From Bacteroidetes bacterium HGW-Bacteroidetes-17 (lineage in GTDB: Bacteria; Bacteroidota; Bacteroidia; Bacteroidales; GCA-2711565), in NCBI GenBank assembly GCA_002840985.1, contig PHDM01000001.1, forward strand, positions 69,412-111,107: a stretch of 41,696 nt of DNA, in the 5' to 3' direction. The notes below the pieces were generated by a model. The model was not told where the DNA came from. It searched no databases and saw only the letters and a program-made list of their open reading frames with translations. Positions 1 to 9,636 of the stretch are shown here, piece after piece; the first letter of the stretch is position 1, and every line of letters begins with the position of its first letter. The translations under genes and the position numbers were made by a program.

Positions 1-1290
1 ACGATAATTATTAATGGTAGCAATTACAATAATGATGAGAAAAAGGATGATCAATACAGAAAACTGGGAAACTAATTTTAGTTTTAAAGCTTCTTTTTCA
101 AATTCACTTTGGTTTTTTTGCTGGTCAAATTGAAATTCACTTTGAATTCTTACAAATTCTTTTTCTTTTTCAAAATTGCTCAGGCTTTCGCTCAATGCAT
201 CTATATGAATTGAATCTTTAATCGCGTATGATTTTTTTAAGTTAACATGTGCATTTTTAAAATCGCCTAATTCAACGTATGCATTTGAAATATATTCATA
301 GTACTCATTTGTATACTCTTTGACCTTTAATGAATCCGTGAGTCTAATAGCCGATTTTATATGTGAAATGGCTACGGGATAGTTCCCTTTCAAAATAAGG
401 TACCTTCCGATCAAAAAGTAAGTGTAGGCAAGCGTTCTTTTCCTATCGTACTGTTTGGCTACTGCTATGGCTTCCTTGATATATTTTAAGGCTGAATCTG
501 ATTTATTGGTTTCGAGATAATATTCTCCGGCACAGGATAAGATTTCTATTTTTACGTCAGGGTCTTTTACAAAATCAATCCGGTTTAACGCTTCCGACAG
601 GTTTTTAAATGTTTTGTCAAATTCCTTTGCAGGGAGATATGACCTCGCAATATTACTATAGGTTTGAGCGATGTATTCTTGTATTCCAGAGAGCAGGTCG
701 ATTTCGAGGGTCCTGTTCAAATATTCAACGGCCTTGTCATAGTTCTTTAAGTCCCGATAGATCAGGCCAATATTATTTGAATTATTTGCAATACCAGCAG
801 AATCATTTATCTGATTGCTTATCTCCAGTGCTTTGATGTAATAGTCGATCGCAGTCTGTTTATCAAACCCCAGCGAGTGAAGGATACCTAAGTTTGTATA
901 AACACCACTGATATTAATGGAATCCTTTTCCTCTGAATATATTTCGAGGGCTGATAAATAGTTTTTTAGGGAACTCTCATAGTCTTCGGATTGATAATAT
1001 ACGACTGCTTTATTAAAATAACCAGCTGCGACTCCTTTTGCAAATTTAGTTTTCTGTGCAAGTTCAAGGTATTTATCAGAATAATGAAGAGAAGAATCGG
1101 TGTTTATTCCTCTATACATAAGCGAGATATTCTGAAATCGACGCAACAGGGTTGAATCATTCGAGGTTTTTAAAATTTCAATTTTGAGGCTATCGATCTG
1201 ACTTTGAGTTTCGTTGGCTAGTGCCACGTACCAATTAATACTTAGCAAGATGATTGCCAAGATAAGATATTTATTTCTTGAAATTTTCAT
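1..1290 (-). CDS. TPR-repeat membrane protein, cut by the left edge
   Basis: An uninterrupted frame runs from an ATG at 1290 to the left edge (430 codons, no stop). Residues 1-25 look like a signal peptide (MKISRNKYLILAIILLS...). Tetratricopeptide-type helical repeats follow across about residues 35-370, with recognisable units such as AAGYFNKAVVYYQ, GVYTNLGILHSLG and NNIGLIYRDLKNYDKAVEYL. A charged, probably coiled-coil stretch comes next, then a hydrophobic membrane segment (FSVLIILFLIIVIATI) just before the edge. Periplasmic TPRs, one membrane segment and a cytoplasmic output domain is a common Bacteroidota sensor layout, the output being a histidine kinase or a LuxR/AraC-type DNA-binding domain. 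The output domain lies outside the window, so that role is inference. It is convergent with nothing and sits 74 bp downstream of uvrA on the same strand. Confidence 0.8.
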   Translation of the reverse strand, partial: MKISRNKYLILAIILLSINWYVALANETQSQIDSLKIEILKTSNDSTLLRRFQNISLMYRGINTDSSLHYSDKYLELAQKTKFAKGVAAGYFNKAVVYYQSEDYESSLKNYLSALEIYSEEKDSINISGVYTNLGILHSLGFDKQTAIDYYIKALEISNQINDSAGIANNSNNIGLIYRDLKNYDKAVEYLNRTLEIDLLSGIQEYIAQTYSNIARSYLPAKEFDKTFKNLSEALNRIDFVKDPDVKIEILSCAGEYYLETNKSDSALKYIKEAIAVAKQYDRKRTLAYTYFLIGRYLILKGNYPVAISHIKSAIRLTDSLKVKEYTNEYYEYISNAYVELGDFKNAHVNLKKSYAIKDSIHIDALSESLSNFEKEKEFVRIQSEFQFDQQKNQSEFEKEALKLKLVSQFSVLIILFLIIIVIATINNYR

Positions 1291-1364
1291 AGTTCACTTG
1301 TGCAATGCAAGTTTAATCAAAAAATAACATCATGGAATAGGCATATTACCTAAATATCGAGATT

Positions 1365-4244
1365 TTAATGCAATAGCGAAAAAAAATTCTTGTTTTTTAA
1401 TTCTTGCTTTAAAAATTGCCCGGTATAACTGTTTTTGTTTTTTGCAATTTTTTCAGGGGTACCTTCGGCAATGATGTAACCACCGCGCTCTCCTCCCTCG
1501 GGTCCTAAATCTATCACATAATCTGCTACTTTAATAACTTCCATGTTGTGTTCAATTACAAGGACGGAATTCCCGCGGTCGACAAGTTTGTTTAATACTT
1601 CCAGCAATACTTTAACATCTTCAAAATGCAGACCTGTGGTAGGTTCATCAAGAATATACATTGTTTTTCCGGTATCACGCTTTGATAGCTCCGAAGCAAG
1701 TTTTACGCGTTGAGCTTCTCCTCCGGAAAGAGTGGTTGATTGCTGGCCAAGGGTAATATAGCCCAACCCTACCTCTTTTAATGTTTTGATTTTCTGAATG
1801 ATCGAAGGATGGCTTTCAAAAAAATCGACGGCTTGATTGATGGTCATGTTCAAAACGTCATTGATTGATTTGCCTTTATATCTTACCTCAAGCGTTTCCC
1901 GATTGTATCTATTTCCATTGCATTCATCACAATGAACGTGAACATCCGGCAGGAAATTCATTTCAATTATTTTTACGCCTGCACCTTTACAAACTTCGCA
2001 TCTGCCGCCTTTGACATTAAATGAAAATCTGCCTGGTTCATATCCTCTTATCTTAGCTTCGGGTATCTGAACATATAATTTCCTGATTTCATCAAAAACC
2101 TTCGTATAAGTGGCCGGATTTGAACGAGGTGTGCGACCTATAGGGGATTGGTCAATTTCAATCACCTTGTCGATTAATTCTAATCCTTTTATCGATTTGT
2201 AGGTGAGAGGTTTTTTTGTGGACCGGAAAAAATGCTGACTGAGTATTGGATATAAGGTTTCATTTATCAAGGTTGATTTTCCACTACCCGATACCCCGGT
2301 TATACAAACAAAACGGGCCAAAGGTAATTTTAAATCAACCGATTTAAGGTTGTTGCCGCTTGCACCTGTCAATTCAATAAATTCCCTTTGGCCATTTCGT
2401 CTGACCTCGGGAACTTTAATTTCTTTTCGCCCGCTGATATAATCACAAGTGAGGGTATGGCAATTGGCTAAATCTTTGGGCTCTCCCTGCGCAACTACCT
2501 TGCCACCAAGCCTTCCAGCCCCGGGCCCGATATCGATAACATAATCAGCTGCCAGTATGGTTTCTTTATCGTGTTCAACCACAATAACTGAATTCCCAAC
2601 ATCCCTTAAATCCTGTAGCGCCTTTATCAGTCTCAAATTATCGCGATGGTGCAATCCAATGCTGGGTTCATCCAAAATATATAATACGCCAACCAGTTGC
2701 GACCCGATTTGAGTTGCCAAACGAATCCGTTGGGCCTCGCCTCCCGATAAACTTTTTGATGAACGGTTGAGGGTAAGATAATCAACCCCAACATCCAATA
2801 AAAACTGAATACGGGTTCTGATTTCCCTGATGATTTCATGGGCGATGGTTTGTTGTTTTTCATTTAATTTTTCTTCTATCTTTTCAAACCATTGATCCAG
2901 ATGAATGATATCCATATTCGCCAGCTCGGAGATGTTTTTTTTATCAATTTTGAAAAACAGGGATTCCTTTTTTAATCGCTTGCCTTCACATACCGGACAG
3001 TCGATTTTATTCATAAAATTATCGGCCCATCGTTTAATTCCGGTCGAATTATTCTCGTTATACTGGTTTGTAATGAAATTGATTACTCCTTCAAAATTTA
3101 AGGTATAGGTTGAAGTAATTCCAAGGTATTCTTTCTTAACCTGGAACGATTCATTTGAACCATAAAGAATAGTAGAGATCGCTTCTTCAGGAATATCTTT
3201 AATGGGCGTGTTCAGCGTAAAATTATATTTAATTCCGATTGCTTCCAACTGATTGAAAATCCAACTGCTTTTGTACTCTCCCAATGGAGTCAGCCCACCT
3301 TTTTTGATGCTCAATTCCTGATCGGGAATAATCTTGTCCAGATCAACTTCCGAAACCTGACCAAGTCCGTTACAATGAGGGCAGGCACCATAAGGTGAAT
3401 TAAACGAGAACGAATTGGGCTCGGGATCGTTATAGGCAATACCGGTCGCCGGACACATCAAATGTTTGCTGAAATGGCGCACTTTATTTGACCCGATGGG
3501 TTGGATCATCAAAATACCTTTTCCGTGGCGCAATGCGGTTTGTAAAGATTGGTGAATGCGTTTTTCGTATTCATTTTTAATTAAAATGGTGTCGATTACA
3601 ATTTCAATATCATGAACTTTATAACGATCGAGCTGCATTCCAAAGCTCAGTTCCTTGATCTCTCCATCAATTCTAACCTTTAAAAATCCTTGTTTACGGA
3701 TTTGCTCAAAAAGTTCGCGATAATGCCCTTTACGACCTTTTACGATGGGAGCAAGAATGATTATTTTTTCCTGAGCATATTCATCAACAATTAAATGGGT
3801 GATTTGTTGCTCCGTATACCGGATCATTTTTTCGCCTGTATTAAAGGAATACGCATCAGCTACTCTGGCATACAATAATCGCAGAAAATCGTAAATTTCG
3901 GTTATCGTACCAACAGTTGATCTTGGATTGCGATTAATTGTTTTTTGTTCGATTGAAATGACCGGGCTTAAACCACTGATCCTGTCAACATCCGGACGTT
4001 CAAGGTTGCCAATAAATTGGCGGGCATAAGCCGAAAAGGTTTCCATATACCTTCGTTGGCCTTCGGCATAAATCGTATCGAATGCAAGCGATGATTTACC
4101 GCTTCCGCTTAATCCCGTAATTACAACCAGTTTATCTCTCGGAATAGAAACATCGATATTGCGCAGGTTGTGTACTCGTGCACCCTGAATCTCCAAATGT
4201 GTTTCACCTGTAATTTTTGTTTCTTTCAACAGATCCTGCTCCAT
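1365..4244 (-). CDS. uvrA: Excinuclease ABC subunit A
   Basis: Damage-recognition ATPase of nucleotide excision repair; it forms a dimer and loads UvrB on DNA. Both ABC modules are present: Walker [10 protein letters not shown] near residue 44, signature [12 protein letters not shown] with LDEPSIGLH, second Walker [10 protein letters not shown], and second signature [12 protein letters not shown] with LDEPTTGLH. The zinc-finger cysteines are intact: CPHC and CPVC in the insertion domain, CEVC and CDEC in the C-terminal one. I chose the ATG at 4244 (959 aa, normal for UvrA) over an upstream ATG at 4349. The longer version would add 35 lysine-rich residues and overlap the upstream gene by 94 bp, whereas the chosen start lies 11 bp after that gene's stop. 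It is probably co-transcribed with the lytic transglycosylase and M48 peptidase genes. Confidence 0.97.
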   Translation of the reverse strand: MEQDLLKETKITGETHLEIQGARVHNLRNIDVSIPRDKLVVITGLSGSGKSSLAFDTIYAEGQRRYMETFSAYARQFIGNLERPDVDRISGLSPVISIEQKTINRNPRSTVGTITEIYDFLRLLYARVADAYSFNTGEKMIRYTEQQITHLIVDEYAQEKIIILAPIVKGRKGHYRELFEQIRKQGFLKVRIDGEIKELSFGMQLDRYKVHDIEIVIDTILIKNEYEKRIHQSLQTALRHGKGILMIQPIGSNKVRHFSKHLMCPATGIAYNDPEPNSFSFNSPYGACPHCNGLGQVSEVDLDKIIPDQELSIKKGGLTPLGEYKSSWIFNQLEAIGIKYNFTLNTPIKDIPEEAISTILYGSNESFQVKKEYLGITSTYTLNFEGVINFITNQYNENNSTGIKRWADNFMNKIDCPVCEGKRLKKESLFFKIDKKNISELANMDIIHLDQWFEKIEEKLNEKQQTIAHEIIREIRTRIQFLLDVGVDYLTLNRSSKSLSGGEAQRIRLATQIGSQLVGVLYILDEPSIGLHHRDNLRLIKALQDLRDVGNSVIVVEHDKETILAADYVIDIGPGAGRLGGKVVAQGEPKDLANCHTLTCDYISGRKEIKVPEVRRNGQREFIELTGASGNNLKSVDLKLPLARFVCITGVSGSGKSTLINETLYPILSQHFFRSTKKPLTYKSIKGLELIDKVIEIDQSPIGRTPRSNPATYTKVFDEIRKLYVQIPEAKIRGYEPGRFSFNVKGGRCEVCKGAGVKIIEMNFLPDVHVHCDECNGNRYNRETLEVRYKGKSINDVLNMTINQAVDFFESHPSIIQKIKTLKEVGLGYITLGQQSTTLSGGEAQRVKLASELSKRDTGKTMYILDEPTTGLHFEDVKVLLEVLNKLVDRGNSVLVIEHNMEVIKVADYVIDLGPEGGERGGYIIAEGTPEKIAKNKNSYTGQFLKQELKNKNFFSLLH

Positions 4245-4255
4245 TCCCTGATCTT

Positions 4256-5224
4256 TCAATTTTTTGCTTTGTTTGCGTTTTGCAAGTTGGGTATCTTTAT
4301 TTGATATGCCTTTTTTTGTCGATTCTTTAAATCCGGTTGACGCAACCATGGATTAAATTCTTTAATCAAACGATAACTGAGCTGACGTTCTTTGGCAAAA
4401 TCGGCCCAGCTGTTTATATTCCCTTTTACTACCTCAATTTTATAAGGGATGGGCTGGTAATATTCATCTTCCGATAAGTTAAAATGATATTGAGCAGGAT
4501 TGTTATTAATGATTTTTAGTGCCAATATCCTGAATACATATCGTTCTGTTTCTTCGTTAAGCAACAAACTGTAATAGTTATTTTCTCCCTGGCGTTCAAC
4601 TTGCCTGTCAATACCACGATTTCCGGCATTGTAAGCCGCAGCTACCATTGTCCAGTTTTGATATTTTTCAAATGCATTGTGAAGATATTGGCACGCTGCT
4701 TCTGTTGATTTTTCAACATGATAACGTTCATCAACTTCATCATTCACTTCCAACCCATAATCTTTGGCGGTGCCTTTTAAAAATTGCCAAAACCCAACTG
4801 CTCCTGCCGGTGATGTTACATTTTGAAAACCACTTTCGATCAGGGATAAATATTTGAAATCATCCGGAATATTGTTTTTTTTGAGAATAGGTTCGATAAC
4901 AGGGAACCATCTTTTTGTACGCTTCAAATTCAATAAGGTGGCTGAATGCCAATAAGTGTTTACCGTTAATTCCCATTCCAAATGTTCTTTCACATAATAA
5001 ATTTCAAGGGGGACTTTCTCACCGGCAAAATCTATGGATTCCGGAATATCAACTGCTTTAATTTTAATGGCATTATCAATACTTTTCGATTGATCAGATA
5101 CCATCGAACTTTGTTGAGGTTTTGAATAAAACAAGAAATAATTTAAAAGTGAACTGAGTGACACACTAAGGGCAACAATTGCAATAATCTGAATTTTTTT
5201 AGTAAACATTTTATTCGTCTCCAC
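4256..5224 (-). CDS. Lytic transglycosylase, SLT/GH23 family (MltD-like)
   Basis: Cleaves peptidoglycan glycan strands to 1,6-anhydro-muropeptides in the periplasm. An N-terminal hydrophobic segment (about residues 11-33) follows a lysine-rich start and acts as signal or anchor. The SLT domain spans about residues 100-235, with the catalytic glutamate at E130 in SLIESGF, then SPAGAVGFWQF and the AAAYNAGNRGID motif typical of the GH23 fold. The roughly 90 C-terminal residues resemble the region that leads to LysM modules in MltD proteins, but no complete LysM is visible, so this is a short version (322 aa). It lies 17 bp after the M48 peptidase gene and 11 bp before uvrA, suggesting one transcript. 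I see no functional link between envelope turnover and excision repair. Confidence 0.9.
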   Translation of the reverse strand: METNKMFTKKIQIIAIVALSVSLSSLLNYFLFYSKPQQSSMVSDQSKSIDNAIKIKAVDIPESIDFAGEKVPLEIYYVKEHLEWELTVNTYWHSATLLNLKRTKRWFPVIEPILKKNNIPDDFKYLSLIESGFQNVTSPAGAVGFWQFLKGTAKDYGLEVNDEVDERYHVEKSTEAACQYLHNAFEKYQNWTMVAAAYNAGNRGIDRQVERQGENNYYSLLLNEETERYVFRILALKIINNNPAQYHFNLSEDEYYQPIPYKIEVVKGNINSWADFAKERQLSYRLIKEFNPWLRQPDLKNRQKKAYQIKIPNLQNANKAKN

Positions 5225-5241
5225 AATTTGTTTCTATCTCT

Positions 5242-6036
5242 CTATTTTTTAGCGTAGGTTTTGGCTTCAGGTAAAAAATCTTTCATTGCCTGAATGCGGT
5301 TTTTGTGAGTTGGATGTGTTGAAAGAAATTCAGGTGAAGCCTGTCCTTTACTTTGTGCGTCCATACGAACCCAAAAATCGATGCCTGCCTCCGGGTTATA
5401 ACCTGCCATGGCCATGAAAATAAGCCCGATTTTATCAGCTTCATATTCATGTGTTCTACTATATGGAAGTGTTACTGCTAATTGAGTGGTAACTCCGTAT
5501 GCACCAAGAAAAAGGTTTTGGGTTTCCTGAGGTTTTTCTTTGAGAGCAATGCTTAGTCCCAGTCCACCAAGTTGCGTGAGTAATCCCTGGCTCATGCGTT
5601 CGTTTCCGTGGCTTGCAATGATATGTGCAATTTCATGACTCATTACGACAGCAATTCCGGTTTCATCCTTACATACATCCATGATGCCTGTATAAAAAAC
5701 AATTTTCCCGCCGGGCATTGCCCAGGCATTTACAGTCGGACTTTCAATTAAATTGAATTCCCAGTTATAGCCTTCGATTATTTTTTGTTGGCCTTGTTGC
5801 ATTAAATATTTTTCAACAGCAATTTTAATTTTATTCCCAACTTTATTCAGGAGGGCCACATCTTTTGCATTCGTCGATAATTTATTTTCTTTCAAAAAAG
5901 TACCATAGCTTTCAAGTGCCATGGCATTCATTTCGGAAGCAGGGAGCAATTGTAGTTGTTTTCTGCCGGTAAAAAGAACGGTAGAACATGAAGTTAGTAA
6001 TATAACTAACAGCAGTAAAAAAATAGGGTTCTTCAT
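5242..6036 (-). CDS. M48-family zinc metallopeptidase, lipoprotein
   Basis: A 264-residue envelope peptidase of the M48 (Ste24/HtpX-like) family, close to periplasmic BepA/LoiP/YcaL types that help outer-membrane quality control. The N-terminus is a lipoprotein signal with a lipobox ending at Cys17 (LLTSC), so it is probably anchored in the outer membrane facing the periplasm. The zinc site is visible as HEIAH (H134, E135, H138), with the third ligand probably E197 in the HEYEAD motif. The family's conserved NAWAMPGGKIVFYTG strand lies just upstream of it. There are no membrane helices after the signal, unlike HtpX. Substrates cannot be read from the sequence. It heads a same-strand cluster with a lytic transglycosylase and uvrA. 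Confidence 0.93.
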   Translation of the reverse strand: MKNPIFLLLLVILLTSCSTVLFTGRKQLQLLPASEMNAMALESYGTFLKENKLSTNAKDVALLNKVGNKIKIAVEKYLMQQGQQKIIEGYNWEFNLIESPTVNAWAMPGGKIVFYTGIMDVCKDETGIAVVMSHEIAHIIASHGNERMSQGLLTQLGGLGLSIALKEKPQETQNLFLGAYGVTTQLAVTLPYSRTHEYEADKIGLIFMAMAGYNPEAGIDFWVRMDAQSKGQASPEFLSTHPTHKNRIQAMKDFLPEAKTYAKK

Positions 6037-6089
6037 TTCACTGATTTTTAGTTTATAAGAATCGTATTCCGATGTAAATTTACAAAAAA

Positions 6090-6656
6090 TTAGCGGTAAG
6101 TAAATCTATTTTTTAGATCCTTTAAAAAAGGAACCACACTATCTTTCTCAGATAAAATGGGATTTTCGATGCCCCATTCAATGTTTAAATCGGGGTCATT
6201 CCAACGGATGCTCCCTTCTGATTCTTTATTGTATAAATTGGTGCATTTATAAAAAAAGATGGTGTCATCTTCCAGGGTAAGGAAACCGTGAGCCATTCCT
6301 TCAGGAACCCAATACATGAGTTTGTTTTCTTCAGAAAGTACTACCGAATCCCATTGCCCATATGTGGGTGATCCAATACGAAGATCAACTGCTACATCCA
6401 AAACAGAACCTTTAATTACCCGAACGAGTTTCCCTTGTGTAAACGGAGGATGCTGAAAATGCATTCCCCTGAGAACACCTTTCTGTGATTTCGATTCATT
6501 GTCCTGAACAAAATCAACAGGAATACCAGCCTCCAAAAACTTAGGCTTGTTATAAGATTCAAAAAAATATCCCCGGGAGTCGGCAAAAACCTGGGGTTTT
6601 ACAATCAATAATCCAGGGATTTTTGTTTTAGTTATTTGCATTTTGATTTGGTTCAT
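6090..6656 (-). CDS. rfbC: dTDP-4-dehydrorhamnose 3,5-epimerase
   Basis: Cupin-fold epimerase of the dTDP-L-rhamnose pathway, converting dTDP-4-keto-6-deoxyglucose to the L-lyxo isomer for surface polysaccharide. Family landmarks are DSRGYFFESYN, LRGMHFQHPP with the catalytic-base histidine at H66, DVAVDLR containing its partner D91, and the MYWVPEGMAHGF segment lining the active site. The length (188 aa) is normal. The first ATG (6656) is kept, but an internal Met at residue 6 begins at the usual family start (MQITKTKIPG) and could be the real one. The other rhamnose genes (rfbA, rfbB, rfbD) are not in the window, so this copy stands alone, 53 bp upstream of the M48 gene. A block of palindromic repeats lies directly upstream. 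Confidence 0.95.
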   Translation of the reverse strand: MNQIKMQITKTKIPGLLIVKPQVFADSRGYFFESYNKPKFLEAGIPVDFVQDNESKSQKGVLRGMHFQHPPFTQGKLVRVIKGSVLDVAVDLRIGSPTYGQWDSVVLSEENKLMYWVPEGMAHGFLTLEDDTIFFYKCTNLYNKESEGSIRWNDPDLNIEWGIENPILSEKDSVVPFLKDLKNRFTYR

Positions 6657-6659
6657 TTA

Positions 6660-6939
6660 ACAGAGGACATATCGACTTCGCTCAATGTCCAAAAATTCTG
6701 GGATGGTGTCCCTATTTATTATGCTCAATAACTGGTCAGATTGAACCTGTCTAAATCTTGGTTCAATTAAGACTGAGACATCTCGACTGTGCTCGATGTG
6801 ACTAGTTTTAATGTGATTGAGGTATCTCAATGACGTTTTTAGTCTTATACTTGATAACTGGTCAGATTGAGCTTGTCGAAATCTTGGTTCAATTAAGACT
6901 GAGACATCTCGACTGCGCTCGATGTGACTAGTTTTAATG
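6660..6939. repeat. REP-like palindromic repeat block (two full copies, one partial)
   Basis: Two nearly identical copies of about 86 bp lie at 6726-6811 and 6853-6939. Each holds a GGTCAGATTGA..TGTC half and the near-palindrome CATCTCGACTGCGCTCGATG. A partial relative (CGACTTCGCTCAATGTCC) is at 6672-6689. A diverged fourth copy is at 31426-31538. The block fills the 317 bp between lpdA and rfbC. Frames crossing it (for example minus-strand 6657-6965) have a repetitive translation and are not genes. Confidence 0.85.
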
Positions 6940-6973
6940 GATATTGGACTATTAAACATTCCCAATTCTACTT

Positions 6974-8365
6974 TTAAATATGGATCACTTCACCATAAGC
7001 AGCAGCCACGGCTTCCATTACCGCTTCCGACATGGTAGGATGGGGGTGAACAGCATTGATAATTTCCTTGCCGGTTGTTTCAAGTTTACGTGCAACCACA
7101 GCTTCGGCAATCATTTCAGTTACATTATCGCCAATCATATGACATCCTAACCATTCGCCATATTTAGCATCAAAAATTACTTTCACAAAACCATCTTTTG
7201 ACCCTCCTGCACTGGCCTTTCCTGATGCAGTGAACGGAAATTTTCCTACTTTGATCTCATAACCGGCATCAATTGCAGCTTGCTCTGTCATTCCAACAGA
7301 AGCAATCTCGGGGTTGGTGTAAGTACATCCTGGAATATTTCCATAATCCATGGGTTCAACTTCTTTTCCAGCAATTTTTTCAACACAAATAATTCCTTCA
7401 TGAGAAGCCACATGCGCAAGTGCAGGGCCCGGAACGATATCACCGATTGCATAAATGCCCGGAACATTGGTTTGATAAAAATCATCAACCAGGATCTTGC
7501 CTTTTTCGGTTTTGATCCCTAATTCTTCAATTCCGATGCCTTGAAGGTTGGTTTCGATACCTACTGCTGAAAGTACGATTTCTGCTTCAACGATTTCTTC
7601 TCCTTTTTTTGTTTTAATGGTAACTTTACAAAGTTTGCCTTTGGTATCAACCGATTCGACAGAAGAGCCAACCATCACATTCATTTTTGCTTTTTTGAAA
7701 GAACGCCCCAGTTGTTTTGATACTTCAACATCTTCCAACGGAACTATCTCGGGCAGAAACTCAACTAAAGTGACTTCAGTGCCAATTGAATTATAGAAAA
7801 AGGCAAATTCTGATCCAATGGCACCTGAACCAACTACTACCATTGATTTGGGTTGTTTAGGCAAGCTCATGGCTTCACGATATCCGATGATTTTTTTGCC
7901 ATCTTGTTTTAGGTTTGGCAGTTCTCTTGATCGGGCACCGGTAGCCAGGATGATGTGATCGGCAGTATAATCTTTTTTATTTCCTTCAGCATCGGTTACT
8001 TCAACTGTTTTTGCAGCTTTCAGTTTTCCAAATCCCTGAATGTGTTCGACTTTATTTTTCTTGAATAAGAATTGAATTCCTTTACTCATGCCATCTGCAA
8101 CGCCACGGCTGCGTGTTACCATACTTTCAAAGTCTGGTGCAATTTCTCCTTTTACCGAAACGCCATAATCGGCAGCATGACTTAAATAGTTGAAAACCTG
8201 GGCGCTTTTTAATAAAGCTTTTGTAGGAATGCATCCCCAGTTAAGGCAAATTCCGCCCAACTCAGCTTTTTCAATAACAGCAACTTTTTTTCCCAATTGT
8301 GAAGCTCTTATGGCAGCAACATAACCACCCGGGCCGCTTCCTATAACGATGATATCGTAATTCAT
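6974..8365 (-). CDS. lpdA: Dihydrolipoyl dehydrogenase (E3)
   Basis: Flavoprotein that reoxidises dihydrolipoamide with NAD+ for 2-oxoacid dehydrogenases and for the glycine cleavage system. The FAD-binding GSGPGGYVAA motif is at residues 9-18. The redox-active disulfide is C40/C45 in GGICLNWGCIPTKAL. The NAD-binding motif is VVVGSGAIGSEFA, the second FAD motif is YAIGDIVPGPALAHVA, and the C-terminal His-Glu active site is HPHPTMSE. The length (463 aa) is typical. It stands alone here; gcvP, which needs E3 through H-protein, is about 26 kb away on the same strand. A -7-type promoter element lies just upstream. Confidence 0.97.
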   Translation of the reverse strand: MNYDIIVIGSGPGGYVAAIRASQLGKKVAVIEKAELGGICLNWGCIPTKALLKSAQVFNYLSHAADYGVSVKGEIAPDFESMVTRSRGVADGMSKGIQFLFKKNKVEHIQGFGKLKAAKTVEVTDAEGNKKDYTADHIILATGARSRELPNLKQDGKKIIGYREAMSLPKQPKSMVVVGSGAIGSEFAFFYNSIGTEVTLVEFLPEIVPLEDVEVSKQLGRSFKKAKMNVMVGSSVESVDTKGKLCKVTIKTKKGEEIVEAEIVLSAVGIETNLQGIGIEELGIKTEKGKILVDDFYQTNVPGIYAIGDIVPGPALAHVASHEGIICVEKIAGKEVEPMDYGNIPGCTYTNPEIASVGMTEQAAIDAGYEIKVGKFPFTASGKASAGGSKDGFVKVIFDAKYGEWLGCHMIGDNVTEMIAEAVVARKLETTGKEIINAVHPHPTMSEAVMEAVAAAYGEVIHI

Positions 8366-8396
8366 TATGATGTTTTTTTAGATTGATTATAAATTG

Positions 8397-8404
8397 CAAA
8401 TTTA
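8397..8404 (-). promoter_or_regulatory. Candidate -7 promoter box for lpdA
   Basis: Minus-strand TAAATTTG matches the Bacteroidota -7 consensus TAnnTTTG and lies about 32 bp upstream of the lpdA start. The matching -33 position is T-rich without a clear TTTG, so only half of the promoter is well supported. Confidence 0.4.
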
Positions 8405-8471
8405 GTAAATAAATTCGTGTTTAAAAGAAATGAGATTAGTGTTTGTGTGTTTATTTGTAAGAATGTTGAAT

Positions 8472-8523
8472 GTTCAGAAGTTCAGAGGTTCAGAAGTTCA
8501 GAGGTTCACAGGTTCGGAAGTTT
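8472..8523. repeat. Period-8 tandem repeat (TTCAGAAG/TTCAGAGG)
   Basis: About six degenerate copies of an octamer alternate TTCAGAAG and TTCAGAGG, ending in TTCACAGG and TTCGGAAG. It lies in the 398-bp gap between lpdA and the PaiB-like gene. The rest of that gap (8524-8763) has one open minus-strand frame that I do not accept as a gene, and a short CGGG/CCCG hairpin near 8617-8630; I see nothing else in it. Confidence 0.85.
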
Positions 8524-8763
8524 GATAAATGAATTCTTCGGGGATAGCCGAAATTTTCTCTAAAAGATACAAATATGCGTCTAGCTGCAATCACATAACT
8601 ATTGAATTGCATCACGGGAAAAAACCCGAACAGAAAAGAAAAACCTGATTCGTCTTGGTACTGAACCGGAATCACGATGATTGAAGTGAGATCGGGATAC
8701 AGAATTACTGGCCAATATCGCCATAATTCATAATTCGGTCGTTCAAAATTTGCAATCCCATGA

Positions 8764-9402
8764 CTAATCATCAGGAAAAAGTTCCTTCGTTCTTTTTTCC
8801 ATCTCCGAAGCAATTACCTTTCCGTCTTCACCTTGTTCTTTAAGTTTCTCTGTTATATTGTGATAGCTTCTAGAATCTCTGTCCTGGCTTAATTTGAATA
8901 CATTGTCCATTTCCTTTACTTCGATTTCAAAAGCTACAATTGCCTTCATTACTTTTTGTTTAAACGCTATAGGCAGATTATCAAAAATAGTGGTAGACTG
9001 TTGGTCATAGTTTTCAAAGTGAAGAGATGTTTTTCGAAGGACCTCTTCTAATGCAGTTTCATCGAGAAACCTGATCATGCCTTTAACATGCACACTCATG
9101 TAGTTCCATGTAGAAGGCGTATGTGGATTGCTATACAAGGTACCACTTACATAGGTATGCTTACCCGTAAAGACTACAAGAACATTTTGATTATGCAAAA
9201 AGGCTTTATGATGATCGGTATTTTTCATGATATGCCCTCTCAACACTTTCTTACCATCCTTCTCTTCAATAAAAACCGGCACCTGTGTAGCAACAGGTTT
9301 GTTTTCTGAGTCGCATCCTGTTAAAAATGCAAATGGATGCTGATCAACAAATTCTTTGATCACCTGTTCATTTTTTTCTTTGTGATATGGTAGGTTATAC
9401 AT
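8764..9402 (-). CDS. PaiB-like FMN-binding split-barrel protein
   Basis: A 212-residue protein of the PaiB family (Bacillus subtilis PaiB, often annotated as FMN-binding negative transcriptional regulator). The fold is a pyridoxamine-phosphate-oxidase-like split barrel, which often binds a flavin, rather than a classical helix-turn-helix. Visible family features are the start MYNLPYHKEKN, the strand FAFLTG, HIMKNTDHHKAF, VVFTGKHTYVSGTLY, PSTWNYMSVHVKGMIRFL and the late EMDNVFKLSQDRD segment. A regulator role is the historical family label, and a small-molecule or flavin reductase role is equally possible. It is the first of several small accessory genes separated by long non-coding spacers. 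Confidence 0.88.
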   Translation of the reverse strand: MYNLPYHKEKNEQVIKEFVDQHPFAFLTGCDSENKPVATQVPVFIEEKDGKKVLRGHIMKNTDHHKAFLHNQNVLVVFTGKHTYVSGTLYSNPHTPSTWNYMSVHVKGMIRFLDETALEEVLRKTSLHFENYDQQSTTIFDNLPIAFKQKVMKAIVAFEIEVKEMDNVFKLSQDRDSRSYHNITEKLKEQGEDGKVIASEMEKRTKELFPDD

Positions 9403-9636
9403 AATATTTAGTTTAATATAAGTTATTAATTTTCACAAGTTGCAACATTTTATAATCAGTCTTAACATTCGGTTGTAGTCCTAAAATGGTGCATATCATT
9501 TGACAATATGAAACGGTTGGGTTTTCAGGCTGTGTACTTGTCCACCGACAAGAATGATGATACAAGGTTAATCCTCTCGCAACACTCTGAATAACAACTG
9601 ATTGATGTTGCTTATTAGCATACGCGCTTTAATCAG
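9403..9636. other. Spacer with a degenerate copy of the accessory-block motif
   Basis: This 234-bp non-coding spacer follows the YdeI-family gene. On the minus strand at 9501-9520 it contains a decayed version of the motif found at 10753-10775 and 12250-12272 (ACCG, then TTTCATATTGTCA). It also has a short hairpin with arms CTTGTC/GACAAG at about 9538-9552. No gene, RNA or terminator is evident. Confidence 0.4.

Noticed and set aside
609..836. A 75-codon plus-strand frame near the left edge
   Set aside because: It lies antisense to the uninterrupted TPR frame and has no recognisable pattern.
4245..4349. A 35-residue N-terminal extension of UvrA from the ATG at 4349
   Set aside because: It would overlap the lytic transglycosylase gene by 94 bp and is lysine-rich without family similarity; the ATG at 4244 gives the normal UvrA length.
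6657..6965. A 102-codon minus-strand frame between lpdA and rfbC
   Set aside because: It lies entirely on two copies of a palindromic repeat, and its translation simply repeats the same phrase twice.
8490..8813. A 107-codon minus-strand frame after the PaiB-like gene
   Set aside because: It overlaps the PaiB-like gene, its C-terminus is encoded by the octamer repeat, and no family pattern is recognisable. A decayed gene at 8530-8771 is possible but not supported.
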